In this document: positions 52,061 through 60,134 of the stretch, piece after piece
How positions within the stretch are numbered: position 1 is the stretch's first letter
How the letters are laid out: each line of letters starts with the position of its first letter
Assembly (NCBI RefSeq): GCF_014647675.1
Contig: NZ_BMPQ01000014.1
Coordinates: forward strand, 61,974-125,973
Direction of reading: 5' to 3'
Length of the DNA stretch: 64,000 nt
Origin: Streptomyces flaveus
GTDB taxonomy: Bacteria > Actinomycetota > Actinomycetes > Streptomycetales > Streptomycetaceae
Notes under the pieces: model-generated
What the model was told of the DNA's origin: nothing
Databases searched by the model: none
Seen by the model: only the letters and a program-made list of their open reading frames with translations
Translations under genes and position numbers: made by a program

Positions 52061-52125
52061 TTGACAGCACCAGGGGTCGGCTCCATAGTTACCAAGCACT
52101 AGAGCGCGCTAATGATGCGCTCTAG
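52061..52125 (+). promoter_or_regulatory. promoter and LacI-type operator of the sugar-binding lipoprotein gene
   Basis: TTGACA (52061-52066), 17 bases, CATAGT (52084-52089). Starting ten bases later is CTAGAGCGC...GCGCTCTAG (52099-52107 with 52117-52125), which also contains TAGAGCGCGCTAAT, close to the palindrome at 54518. Binding there would block early elongation. Confidence 0.72.
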
Positions 52126-52251
52126 TCGCGAAAGGCGAGGTGGTCGCACCCATGAGACCGCCGCGGACAACCGACAACGGTCCCGCTGCCTCCCGCGCAC
52201 CCCTCCCACGGCACACCCACCTCCTGGGCCGGGCGTGCTCCGCTCCGGGTT

Positions 52252-52285
52252 CCTGAAGTCCTTCGGGCCAGGCCCCTACTTCAGG
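52252..52285 (+). promoter_or_regulatory. hairpin in the 5' leader of the lipoprotein mRNA
   Basis: CCTGAAGT (52252-52259) pairs with ACTTCAGG (52278-52285), with an inner GGGCC/GGCCC pair. It sits 50 bases before the start codon and may be an attenuator or stabiliser. Confidence 0.45.
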
Positions 52286-52335
52286 CCTCTACTTCCCGTA
52301 TCCACTCCCCGACCGCACAGTGAGGTGCAAGGGAC

Positions 52336-53340
52336 ATGCGCAGACACCACCGAACCGCGGCTCTCGCCGCCACCGTCCTCGCCGGCACCCTGCTCGCAGC
52401 CGGCTGCTCCAGCAGCTCCGGTGGCAAGGAGTCGGAGGAAGGCGGCGCCGAAGCCGCGGCGGGCAAGGCGAGCACCCCGAAGATGACCGTGGCCATGATC
52501 ACTCACGCGGCCCCCGGCGACACCTTCTGGGACCTCATCCGCAAGGGCGCGCAGGCCGCCGCCGACAAGGACAACGTCAAGCTCGTCTACTCCAGCAGCC
52601 CCAACGCCGCCGACCAGGCCAACCTGGTGCAGAACGCGATCGACCAGAAGGTCGACGGCATCGCCCTCACCGCGGCCAAGCCGGACGCCATGAAGGACGT
52701 CGTGGCCAAGGCAAAGACGGCGGGCATCCCGGTCGTCGGCTTCAACTCCGGCCTGGACGACTGGAAAGAGCTCGGCATGCTCGAGTACTTCGGCCAGGAC
52801 GAGAACATCGCAGGCCAGGCCTTCGGCGAGCGCCTCAACGAGATCGGCGCGAAGAACGCGGTCTGCGTGGTCCAGGAGCAGGGCCACGTCGCCCTGGAAG
52901 CACGCTGTGCGGGCTTGAAGAAGGCGTTCGAGGGCAAGACCGAGAATCTCTACGTCAACGGCGCCGACATGCCGTCCGTGAAGTCGACCATCACCGCCAA
53001 GCTCAAGCAGGACTCGTCCATCGACGAAGTCGTCACGCTCGGCGCTCCGTTCGCGCTGACCGCCGTCTCGTCCGTGGCCGACGCGGGCAGCAAGGCCAAG
53101 GTCGCCACCTTCGACCTCAACAAGGACCTGGTGAACGCCGTCAAGGAGGGCAACGTCCAGTTCGCCGTCGACCAGCAGCCCTACCTGCAGGGTTACCTCG
53201 CGGTGGACGGCCTCTGGCTCTACAAGAACAACGGAAACTTCAGCGGCGGCGGTGCCGAACCGGTCCTGACCGGTCCGGCCTTCGTCACCGAGGAGAACGT
53301 CGACGCCATCGCCAAGTTCGCCGAGAAGGGCACACGGTAA
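52336..53340 (+). CDS. sugar ABC transporter substrate-binding lipoprotein
   Basis: A 334-residue periplasmic-binding-protein type 1 (RbsB-like) lipoprotein: signal peptide with lipobox LAAGC (Cys24), then the two-lobed fold with MITHAAPGDTFWDLIRKGAQ, NLVQNAIDQKVDGIAL and PVVGFNSG. The likely ligand is an inositol or related sugar, judged from the LacI gene and iol genes next to it. No permease or ATPase gene accompanies it in this window, so its channel must be encoded elsewhere. A LacI-type operator precedes it. Confidence 0.88.
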   Translation: MRRHHRTAALAATVLAGTLLAAGCSSSSGGKESEEGGAEAAAGKASTPKMTVAMITHAAPGDTFWDLIRKGAQAAADKDNVKLVYSSSPNAADQANLVQNAIDQKVDGIALTAAKPDAMKDVVAKAKTAGIPVVGFNSGLDDWKELGMLEYFGQDENIAGQAFGERLNEIGAKNAVCVVQEQGHVALEARCAGLKKAFEGKTENLYVNGADMPSVKSTITAKLKQDSSIDEVVTLGAPFALTAVSSVADAGSKAKVATFDLNKDLVNAVKEGNVQFAVDQQPYLQGYLAVDGLWLYKNNGNFSGGGAEPVLTGPAFVTEENVDAIAKFAEKGTR

Positions 53341-53379
53341 CGACCAGGCGGCCGCGGGCCCTCGCCCCTCACAGAGCCT

Positions 53380-54417
53380 TCAGGCCGGCCCCTGCTCCGG
53401 GGCCGGCCCGCTCGTTCCCCGTACCACCAGTTTCGGGTCCAGGACCGCCTCGCGCGGCTCCAGCTCCCCGTCCTCCAGGCGTTCCACGGCGAACCGGACC
53501 GCGTACTCCGCCATCAGGAGCGAGTCCTGGCGGACGGTGGTCAGGCCGATCGGCATCAGGTGGGACAGGTGGCTGTCGTCGTAGCCGACGACGGACAGGT
53601 CCCGCGGGACCTCGACGCCGGCCCGTGTCAGAGCCATCAACAGGCCCATCGCGCATCGGTCGTTGCCGGCGAGAACCGCCGTCGGCAGCGGCAGCCCGCG
53701 GTCGCGCTCCGCCACCAGCAGGCGGCCGGTCTCGATGCCGGACTCCTCGGTGTGGTCACCGGGGATCACCCGCAGCTCGGAGTCCAGACCGTGACGGCGC
53801 ATCGCGGCCCGGTACGCACGCCGCCGCTCGGCCGAGCCGGGACCCCGACCGCCGTCGATGTGCACGATCCGGCGGTGCCCCAGCTCCACAAGGTGGTCCA
53901 TGGCCTGCCGTACGCCCTTGCTCTCGGCGGTGTGCACGCTGTCGACGCGGGTCTGGGGCACCCGGCGTCCGACCGAGACGGCGACCGTACGGTGCCCGAG
54001 GGCGTCGAGGTCCGCGGCCACCGTGTCCGGGCCCAGCAGGATCACCGCCTCGCAGCGATGGCTGAGCAGGGCTTCGACGGCTTTCGCCTCGCCCCTCCCC
54101 TGGCCGGTGGCGGAGAGCAGCACCTCGTAGCCGAGCCGCTCGGCCTCGGGATAGATGCCCTCGACGAGGTCGGCGTGGAAGGTCTGGTGGACGGTGAACA
54201 TCACGCCGAGCGTGCGGCTGCGGCCACGGGCCAGCAGGCGGGCCGCGTTGTCGGGGCGGTAGCCGATCTCGTCGGCGACGCGCAGCACGCGCTCGCGGGT
54301 CTCCCGGCTCGCCCCCGGCTGGTCACGGAAGATGATCGAGACGAGCGCCCTGGACACGCCCGCCTTCGCGGCGACGTCCACCATCGTGGGCCGCTGCTGC
54401 TTGCCCGACGCATTCAC
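53380..54417 (-). CDS. LacI family transcriptional repressor
   Basis: A 345-residue LacI/GalR repressor. The helix-turn-helix and hinge are TMVDVAAKAGVSRALVSIIF and GYRPDNAARLLARGRSRTLG; the sugar-binding core follows with DGGRGPGSAERRRAYRAAM and GNDRCAMGLLMAL. It is flanked by the lipoprotein gene and divergent from the iol operon. Two palindromes with the shared core GCGCGCTA lie at 52099-52125 and 54518-54533, so it is the probable repressor of both and of itself. GTG at 54417 is chosen because it leaves the usual short N-tail. Confidence 0.9.
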   Translation of the reverse strand: MNASGKQQRPTMVDVAAKAGVSRALVSIIFRDQPGASRETRERVLRVADEIGYRPDNAARLLARGRSRTLGVMFTVHQTFHADLVEGIYPEAERLGYEVLLSATGQGRGEAKAVEALLSHRCEAVILLGPDTVAADLDALGHRTVAVSVGRRVPQTRVDSVHTAESKGVRQAMDHLVELGHRRIVHIDGGRGPGSAERRRAYRAAMRRHGLDSELRVIPGDHTEESGIETGRLLVAERDRGLPLPTAVLAGNDRCAMGLLMALTRAGVEVPRDLSVVGYDDSHLSHLMPIGLTTVRQDSLLMAEYAVRFAVERLEDGELEPREAVLDPKLVVRGTSGPAPEQGPA

Positions 54418-54481
54418 CTGTGACCCACCCTTCGACGCACCCACTTTACGGGCGGTCCTGAAATCTCCCGGCAACAAGCTA

Positions 54482-54533
54482 TTGACATGACATTTGGACA
54501 GGCGCCATCGTACTCGCACTAGCGCGCGCTAGT
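54482..54533 (+). promoter_or_regulatory. promoter and LacI-type palindrome of the iol operon
   Basis: TTGACA (54482-54487), 18 bases, CATCGT (54506-54511), then the perfect 16-bp palindrome ACTAGCGCGCGCTAGT (54518-54533) at the expected transcription start. It sits between the LacI gene and iolE. Confidence 0.75.
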
Positions 54534-54610
54534 AGAGCGCGTCAGTCGACTCTTCCTGCTGGCAACTCCCCGGAGCACCCCACCCGTCCCCTCTTCGAAG
54601 GACGTGCACC

Positions 54611-55570
54611 ATGGCAACGACGCCGTCCCCCCTCCGCACCGTCGTGGGCAACCTGTGTCTCGGCTCGGCCCCCGACTCCTGGGGCGTCTGGTTCCCCGAG
54701 GACGAGCACCAGGTCCCGTACACCCGCTTCCTCGACGAGCTGGCCGCGGCCGGTTACGAGTGGCTGGAGCTGGGCCCGTACGGCTACCTCCCCACCGAAC
54801 CAGCCGTACTGGCCGAGGAGTTGGCCGTACGCGGCCTGAAGGTCTCCGGCGGCACCGCGTTCGGCGCGCTGCACCGTCCGGAGGCCTGGGACGACATGCT
54901 CGCCCATGTCCGGCAGGTGGCCGCGCTGACCGCCGCCACGGGTGCCCACCACCTCGTCTTCATCCCGCCGATGTACCGGGACGAGAAGACCGGCGGCTTC
55001 ACCGAGTCGCCCGAGCTGACCGCCGAGCAGTGGGCGGGCTTCGGCCGGGCCGCCGACCGGCTCGGGAAGCTGCTCCTCGACGAGTACGACGTACGCCTCG
55101 TCATCCACCCGCACGCGGACAGCCACATCCAGACGCAGCCGGAGATCGAGCGGCTGCTGAACGAGTCCGACTCCCGCTACACGAACCTCTGCCTGGACAC
55201 CGGGCACGTGGCCTACGGCGGCGGGGACAACCTCGACCTGATCCGGCGGTTCGGGGAGCGCGTCGGCTACGTCCACATCAAGCAGATGGACCCGGAGATC
55301 CTCGTCCAGGTGGCCACCGAGAAGCTCTCCTTCGGCGAGGCCGTCAAGCGCGGTGTGTGCGTGTCGCCTCCGGCGGGTGTGCCGAAGCCGGACGACGTGG
55401 TCGCCGAACTCGCGCGGCTGGACGCCGAGTTGTTCGTCATCGTCGAGCAGGACCTGTACCCGTGCGCTCCCGAGGTGCCGCTGCCCATCGCGGTCAGCAC
55501 GCGGAACTACCTGGCCGACTGCGGCTTGGCCGGTACCCGGCGCCCCGTCCTCGACGACAACCAGGGGTGA
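54611..55570 (+). CDS. iolE: inosose dehydratase-like TIM barrel (IolE)
   Basis: A 319-residue xylose-isomerase-like barrel. The N-terminal GSAPDSWGVWFPEDEHQ and GYEWLELGPYGYLP are typical of IolE; metal-binding residues lie in VIHPHADSHIQ, LDTGHVAYGG and VHIKQMDP. IolE dehydrates 2-keto-myo-inositol (scyllo-inosose) to a diketone in inositol catabolism. It is the first gene of a four-gene operon under the LacI palindrome. Other sugar isomerases share the fold, but the motif set and the inositol transporter next to it support IolE. Confidence 0.85.
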   Translation: MATTPSPLRTVVGNLCLGSAPDSWGVWFPEDEHQVPYTRFLDELAAAGYEWLELGPYGYLPTEPAVLAEELAVRGLKVSGGTAFGALHRPEAWDDMLAHVRQVAALTAATGAHHLVFIPPMYRDEKTGGFTESPELTAEQWAGFGRAADRLGKLLLDEYDVRLVIHPHADSHIQTQPEIERLLNESDSRYTNLCLDTGHVAYGGGDNLDLIRRFGERVGYVHIKQMDPEILVQVATEKLSFGEAVKRGVCVSPPAGVPKPDDVVAELARLDAELFVIVEQDLYPCAPEVPLPIAVSTRNYLADCGLAGTRRPVLDDNQG

Positions 55571-55572
55571 CC

Positions 55573-57006
55573 ATGGACATCAGCAAGGACACGCCCCAGA
55601 CCCCTGCTCCCGCCACCGCCGTCCCGGACGACGCCTCGCCCACGGTCAAGCGGCGGCTGCGGGTCATCACGCTCATCGCCACCTTCGGCGGACTGCTCTT
55701 CGGTTACGACACCGGCGTCATCAACGGCGCCCTGCCGTACATGACCGAGGACCTCGGCCTGACCCCGTTCACCGAGGGCATGGTCACCAGCTCGCTGCTC
55801 CTCGGTGCCGCGCTCGGTGCCGTCACCGGCGGCCGCCTTTCGGACGGGCGCGGTCGGCGCCGCACCATCCTTGTTCTCGCCGTGGTGTTCTTCGTCGGCG
55901 CGCTCGGCTGCACGCTCGCGCCGAACACGGCGGTCATGGTCGTGGCCCGCTTCGTGCTCGGCCTCGCGGTCGGTGGCGCGTCGGTGACCGTGCCGGTCTA
56001 TCTCGCGGAGGTGTCGCCCGCCGAGCGGCGCGGCGCGCTGGTCACCCGTAACGAACTCATGATCGTCAGTGGGCAGTTGCTCGCCTTCACCTCAAACGCG
56101 ATCATCGCGCGGGTCGGCGGCGAGTCCGGTGGCGTCTGGCGCTGGATGCTCGTCATCGCGACCATCCCCGCCGTCGTGCTGTGGTTCGGCATGCTGGTGA
56201 TGCCGGAGAGCCCGCGCTGGCTGGCCTCCCAGAGCCGCTTCGGCGAGGCCCTTGAGGTCCTCAAGCATGTGCGCTCCCAGCAGCGGGCCGAGGCCGAGCT
56301 CGCGGAGGTGTCCTCGCTGGCCGTGAAGGACGAGGAGCAGAAGCTCGGCGGCTGGCAGGACATGAAGAGCACGCCGTGGGTGCGCAAGCTGATGTTCGTC
56401 GGCTTCGGTATCGCGATCGTGCAGCAGATCACCGGCGTGAACACGATCATGTACTACGGCACTCAGATCCTCACCGACGCCGGCTTCGCCGCGGACAGCG
56501 CGCTCACGGCGAACATCGCCAACGGCGTGATCTCGGTGCTGGCGACCTTCGTCGGCATCTGGCTGCTGGGCCGGGTGGCGCGCCGCCCGATGCTGATGGC
56601 CGGTCAGATGGGTACGACCGCGGCGCTGTTGCTGATCGGCGTGTTCTCCCTGGCGCTGCCCTCCGGTGACGGCCGGGCGTACGCCGTGCTCGCCATGACC
56701 GTCACCTTCCTGGCCTTCCAGCAAGGTGCGATCTCACCGGTGACCTGGCTGATGCTGTCGGAGATCTTCCCGATGCGGATGCGTGGTTTCGGGATGGGTG
56801 TCGCGGCCGTGGTGCTGTGGCTGACCAACTTCGTGATCGGTCTCGTCTTCCCGTCGCTGGTCGACGGGATCGGGATCTCCAACACCTTCTTCCTCTTCGT
56901 GCTGGCGGGTCTGTTCTCGCTCGCCTTCGTCAAGCGCTACGTCCCCGAGACAAAGGGCCGCACGCTCGAGACGCTGGAGGCGGAACTCAAGGCCCGCTTC
57001 TCCTGA
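55573..57006 (+). CDS. iolT: MFS sugar/inositol:H+ symporter
   Basis: A 477-residue sugar porter with 12 spans. Signatures are GYDTGVINGALPYM in span 1, DGRGRRRTIL between spans 2 and 3, PVYLAEVSPAERRGALV and PESPRWL before the central loop, QQITGVNTIMYY in span 7 and VPETKGRTLE at the end. The QQITGxN and the context match the IolT inositol transporter group. It starts two bases after iolE. Confidence 0.88.
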   Translation: MDISKDTPQTPAPATAVPDDASPTVKRRLRVITLIATFGGLLFGYDTGVINGALPYMTEDLGLTPFTEGMVTSSLLLGAALGAVTGGRLSDGRGRRRTILVLAVVFFVGALGCTLAPNTAVMVVARFVLGLAVGGASVTVPVYLAEVSPAERRGALVTRNELMIVSGQLLAFTSNAIIARVGGESGGVWRWMLVIATIPAVVLWFGMLVMPESPRWLASQSRFGEALEVLKHVRSQQRAEAELAEVSSLAVKDEEQKLGGWQDMKSTPWVRKLMFVGFGIAIVQQITGVNTIMYYGTQILTDAGFAADSALTANIANGVISVLATFVGIWLLGRVARRPMLMAGQMGTTAALLLIGVFSLALPSGDGRAYAVLAMTVTFLAFQQGAISPVTWLMLSEIFPMRMRGFGMGVAAVVLWLTNFVIGLVFPSLVDGIGISNTFFLFVLAGLFSLAFVKRYVPETKGRTLETLEAELKARFS

Positions 57007-57070
57007 CCTCCTCCCCCGTGGGCCGGTAATGGACCTCCCGGCTCCGCAAGCCCTTCGAAGGGATACGGCC

Positions 57071-58093
57071 ATGACCGTACGTGTAGGTGTCATCGGCACC
57101 GGAATGATCGGCCAGGACCACATCCGGCGCCTCACCGAGGTGGTCACCGGGGCCACCGTCACCGCGGTGACCGACCTGGACGCCGCCCGCGCCGCCGAGG
57201 TCGCCGCCACCGTCGGCGCCGCCGTGCTGCCGGACGGCGCCGAGCTGGTCAACTCCCCCGACGTGGACGCCGTCCTGGTCACCTCCTGGGGCCCCACCCA
57301 CGCCGAGCACGTGCTGAACGCCATCGCGGCCGGCAAGCCCGTGTTCTGCGAGAAGCCCCTGGCGACGACCGCCGAGGACTGTCTACGCATCGTCGAGGCC
57401 GAGCGCGCGCATGGCAGCCGCCTGGTCCAGGTCGGCTTCATGCGCCGCTTCGACCCCGGCTACCGCCAGATGAAGGAGGTCCTCGCCGCCGGTACTCTCG
57501 GCGCCCCGCTGATGGTGCACTGCGCGCACCGCAACCCGACGGTGCCGGACGCGTACCACTCCGCGATGGCGGCGCAGGACACGGCGGTCCACGAGATCGA
57601 CGTACTGCGCTGGCTGCTCGACGACGAGATCGTCTCCGCCCAGGTGGTCACGCCGCGCGCCACGAGCAAGCGGTTCGCGCACCTGAAGGACCCGCAGATC
57701 ATGATCTTCGAGACCGTCAGCGGGGTGCGTATCGACCTCGAGGTCTTCGTCAACTGCCAGTACGGCTACGACATCCAGTGCGAGGTCGTCGGCGAGGACG
57801 GCCTGGTCCGGCTGCCCGACCCGGCCGCCGTGAACGTCCGCACCGCGGCGGCCGGGCACGCCACAGCTGTCATGCAGGACTGGAAGGTCCGCTTCGCCGA
57901 GGCCTTCGACACCGAGTTCCGCGAGTGGATCGCCTCGGTCGCGACGGGCGCGGAGCCCACCGGCCCGTCCGCCTGGGACGGCTACGCCGCCACCGTCATC
58001 ACCGACGCCGCCGTCCACTCCCTGGAGTCCGACGGAACCGTCGTCTCCGCCGACATGAAGCCCCGCCCCGCGTTCTACGGAGGTGCCGCGTGA
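57071..58093 (+). CDS. iolG: inositol 2-dehydrogenase (Gfo/Idh/MocA family)
   Basis: A 340-residue NAD(P)-dependent dehydrogenase. The Rossmann start VRVGVIGTGMIGQDHIRRL is followed by EKPLATT (catalytic Lys), GFMRRFDPGY and HEIDVLRWLLDDE (His/Asp) as in bacterial inositol dehydrogenases. It oxidises myo-inositol to scyllo-inosose, the substrate for IolE. ATG at 57071 follows CGAAGGGATA. It overlaps the next gene's GTG (GTGA). Confidence 0.9.
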   Translation: MTVRVGVIGTGMIGQDHIRRLTEVVTGATVTAVTDLDAARAAEVAATVGAAVLPDGAELVNSPDVDAVLVTSWGPTHAEHVLNAIAAGKPVFCEKPLATTAEDCLRIVEAERAHGSRLVQVGFMRRFDPGYRQMKEVLAAGTLGAPLMVHCAHRNPTVPDAYHSAMAAQDTAVHEIDVLRWLLDDEIVSAQVVTPRATSKRFAHLKDPQIMIFETVSGVRIDLEVFVNCQYGYDIQCEVVGEDGLVRLPDPAAVNVRTAAAGHATAVMQDWKVRFAEAFDTEFREWIASVATGAEPTGPSAWDGYAATVITDAAVHSLESDGTVVSADMKPRPAFYGGAA

Positions 58094-58959
58094 AAATCGC
58101 CCTCGACCCCTATATGTTCCGCGCCCTGCCGCTCGACGACATGGTGCGCACGGTCGCCGAACTCGGCTACGAGTACATCGAGTTGTCCCCGCGCGACGAC
58201 TTCATGCCGTTCTTCCTGCACCCGCGGGCGGACGACGAGCGCGTCGCCTCGTTCAAGAAGTCCCTGCGCACGCACGGCGTCCAGCTGTCCTCGGTGCTGC
58301 CGCTCTACAAGTGGTCCTCGCCCGACGAGACCGAGCGGCAGACCGCCGTACGCTACTGGAAGCGGATGATCGAGATCACCGCGGACCTCGGATGTCCGCT
58401 GATGAACTCGGAGTTCAACGGCCGCCCGGAGCGCGCCGCCGAGAGCGAGTCCGCCTTCTGGCGCTCGCTGGAGGAACTGCTGCCGGTGTTCGAGCGCGAA
58501 GGCATCGCTCTGAATCTGGAGGCCCACCCGGACGACTTCTGCGAGGAGAACACCCCCGCGGTCGACCTGGTCCGCGCGATCAACAAGCCCTGGGTGAACT
58601 ACCTTTACTGCACCCCGCACACCTTCCACCTGTCCGGCGCCTCGGAGGTCGGCGCGGACATCGCGAAGATGATGCGCTACGCCGGCGACAAGCTGCAGCA
58701 TGTGCACATCGCGGACTCCTTCAACCACAAGGGCTCCAGCGGTCTGCGCTACATCCTCAACCCTCCGGGCACCCCGGCCCGTATCCACCAGCACCTGGAC
58801 ATCGGCCAGGGCGAGGTCGACTGGGACACCTTCTTCGGCACCCTGCGCGAGCTGAACTTCGACGGCGTCGCCACGTCCTGCGTCTTCGCCTGGGAGGAAC
58901 GGGCCCGCGATTCCTCGGCGTTCATGCTGGACCGCATCACCAAGGAACTCGCCACCTGA
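58090..58959 (+). CDS. TIM-barrel isomerase, IolH/IolI-like
   Basis: A 289-residue xylose-isomerase-like barrel, distinct from IolE. It begins MKIALDPYMFRALPLDDMV and carries LGYEYIELSPRDDF, LNLEAHPDDF and LQHVHIADSFNHKG, with Glu/Asp/His at positions expected for metal binding. Proteins with this start accompany inositol genes in actinobacteria and are named IolH or IolI; the exact step is not settled. It is the last gene of the operon. Confidence 0.8.
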   Translation: MKIALDPYMFRALPLDDMVRTVAELGYEYIELSPRDDFMPFFLHPRADDERVASFKKSLRTHGVQLSSVLPLYKWSSPDETERQTAVRYWKRMIEITADLGCPLMNSEFNGRPERAAESESAFWRSLEELLPVFEREGIALNLEAHPDDFCEENTPAVDLVRAINKPWVNYLYCTPHTFHLSGASEVGADIAKMMRYAGDKLQHVHIADSFNHKGSSGLRYILNPPGTPARIHQHLDIGQGEVDWDTFFGTLRELNFDGVATSCVFAWEERARDSSAFMLDRITKELAT

Positions 58960-58994
58960 GAGCGGACGGCGGCAACCAGCCTCCGCCTTCCGGC

Positions 58995-59048
58995 AGAGCG
59001 CTCCGCGTGCCTCGTAAACCGTGGTACGCGTCGTACGCGGAGCGCTCT
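58995..59048. terminator. 14-bp inverted repeat between convergent genes
   Basis: AGAGCGCTCCGCGT (58995-59008) and ACGCGGAGCGCTCT (59035-59048) are perfect inverted copies 26 bases apart, between the iol operon and the convergent reductase gene. Probably a bidirectional terminator. Confidence 0.7.
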
Positions 59049-59093
59049 CGCGGATGTCGTCCGGCCCGGGAGACCATCCGGTCCCGCCGTGGA

Positions 59094-60056
59094 TCAGAGG
59101 TCGAGGACCAGGCGGTCGCTCTTGGCCCGGGAGACGCAGATCATCATGGTGTCGCCTGCCGCGCGCTCCTGGTCGTTCAGGACCGAGTCGCGGTGGTCGA
59201 TCTCCCCGGACAACACCGTCGTCTCGCAGGTTCCGCAGATTCCCTCCTCGCACGACGTCATCACCGACACACCGACATCTGCGACGGCCTCAAGAACGGA
59301 CGTGTCCTCAGAGACCAGCAGCGTCTTGCCGGTCTGGGCGAGCTCTACCTCGAAGGTGCTGTGTGGCCCGGCAGTGACGTCCTTCTTCGGGGCGAAGCGC
59401 TCCACGTGCAGGGCCCCACTCGGCCACTTCTCGCAGCCGGATTCGACCGCCGCGAGCAGCGGCTCCGGGCCGCAGGAATAGACGGCTGTCCGCCGTTGCG
59501 GTTTGCCCAGCAGCGAAGGCAGGTCCAGCAGCCCGTATTCGTCCTGCGGCCGCAGCATCACCCGCTCTCCGTAGGCCCGCTGCAGATCATCGCGGAACGC
59601 CATCGACGCTCGGGTGCGCCCCCCGTAGACGAGGCGCCAGTCGGCGCCGCGCGCGTGGACGGCCGCCAGCATGGGCAGCATCGGGGTGATTCCGATCCCG
59701 CCTGCGATGAACAGGTAGCGCTTGGTCTTCTCGAGCGGAAAGTTGTTGCGGGGCCCGCGAATGCGTACCGACTCACCTTCGGAGAGCACGTCGTGCACGT
59801 AGCTCGACCCGCCCCGGCTTTCCGGTTCACGCAGCACCGCGACCTGAAGACGGGACCGGTCCCCCGGGTCCCCGCACAGCGAATACTGCCTGACCAGATC
59901 CGCTCGCAGCATCAGATCGATGTGTGCTCCCGGCTCCCATTCCGGCAGCGGCCGGCCTTCCGCGTCGCGCAACGTCAGCAGCACAACACCTTCGGCCACC
60001 GTCTCCTTGCGTTCCAGTACGAGGTCGCGCTCGACCTCGGTGCGGAGGGTGCTCAT
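59094..60056 (-). CDS. PDR-type ferredoxin-fused oxidoreductase
   Basis: A 320-residue one-protein reductase of the phthalate dioxygenase reductase/VanB type. Order: flavin (FMN) domain with RQYSLCGDP, NAD(H) domain with FIAGGIGITPMLPML and SCGPEPLL, then a C-terminal plant-type [2Fe-2S] domain with CEEGICGTC plus a distal Cys (MICVSRA). It passes electrons from NADH to a partner oxygenase or reductase. No Rieske oxygenase is nearby; the only partner in the operon is the Fe-S/SCP2 fusion protein upstream, so it probably feeds that protein. Confidence 0.9.
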   Translation of the reverse strand: MSTLRTEVERDLVLERKETVAEGVVLLTLRDAEGRPLPEWEPGAHIDLMLRADLVRQYSLCGDPGDRSRLQVAVLREPESRGGSSYVHDVLSEGESVRIRGPRNNFPLEKTKRYLFIAGGIGITPMLPMLAAVHARGADWRLVYGGRTRASMAFRDDLQRAYGERVMLRPQDEYGLLDLPSLLGKPQRRTAVYSCGPEPLLAAVESGCEKWPSGALHVERFAPKKDVTAGPHSTFEVELAQTGKTLLVSEDTSVLEAVADVGVSVMTSCEEGICGTCETTVLSGEIDHRDSVLNDQERAAGDTMMICVSRAKSDRLVLDL

Positions 60057-60134
60057 GATCGGCCTTCCATTTCGTGGCGATAATTCAGGCGATAGTTCGG
60101 GCGATAATTCATCGGTCCATTTCTTCCGGACCGA

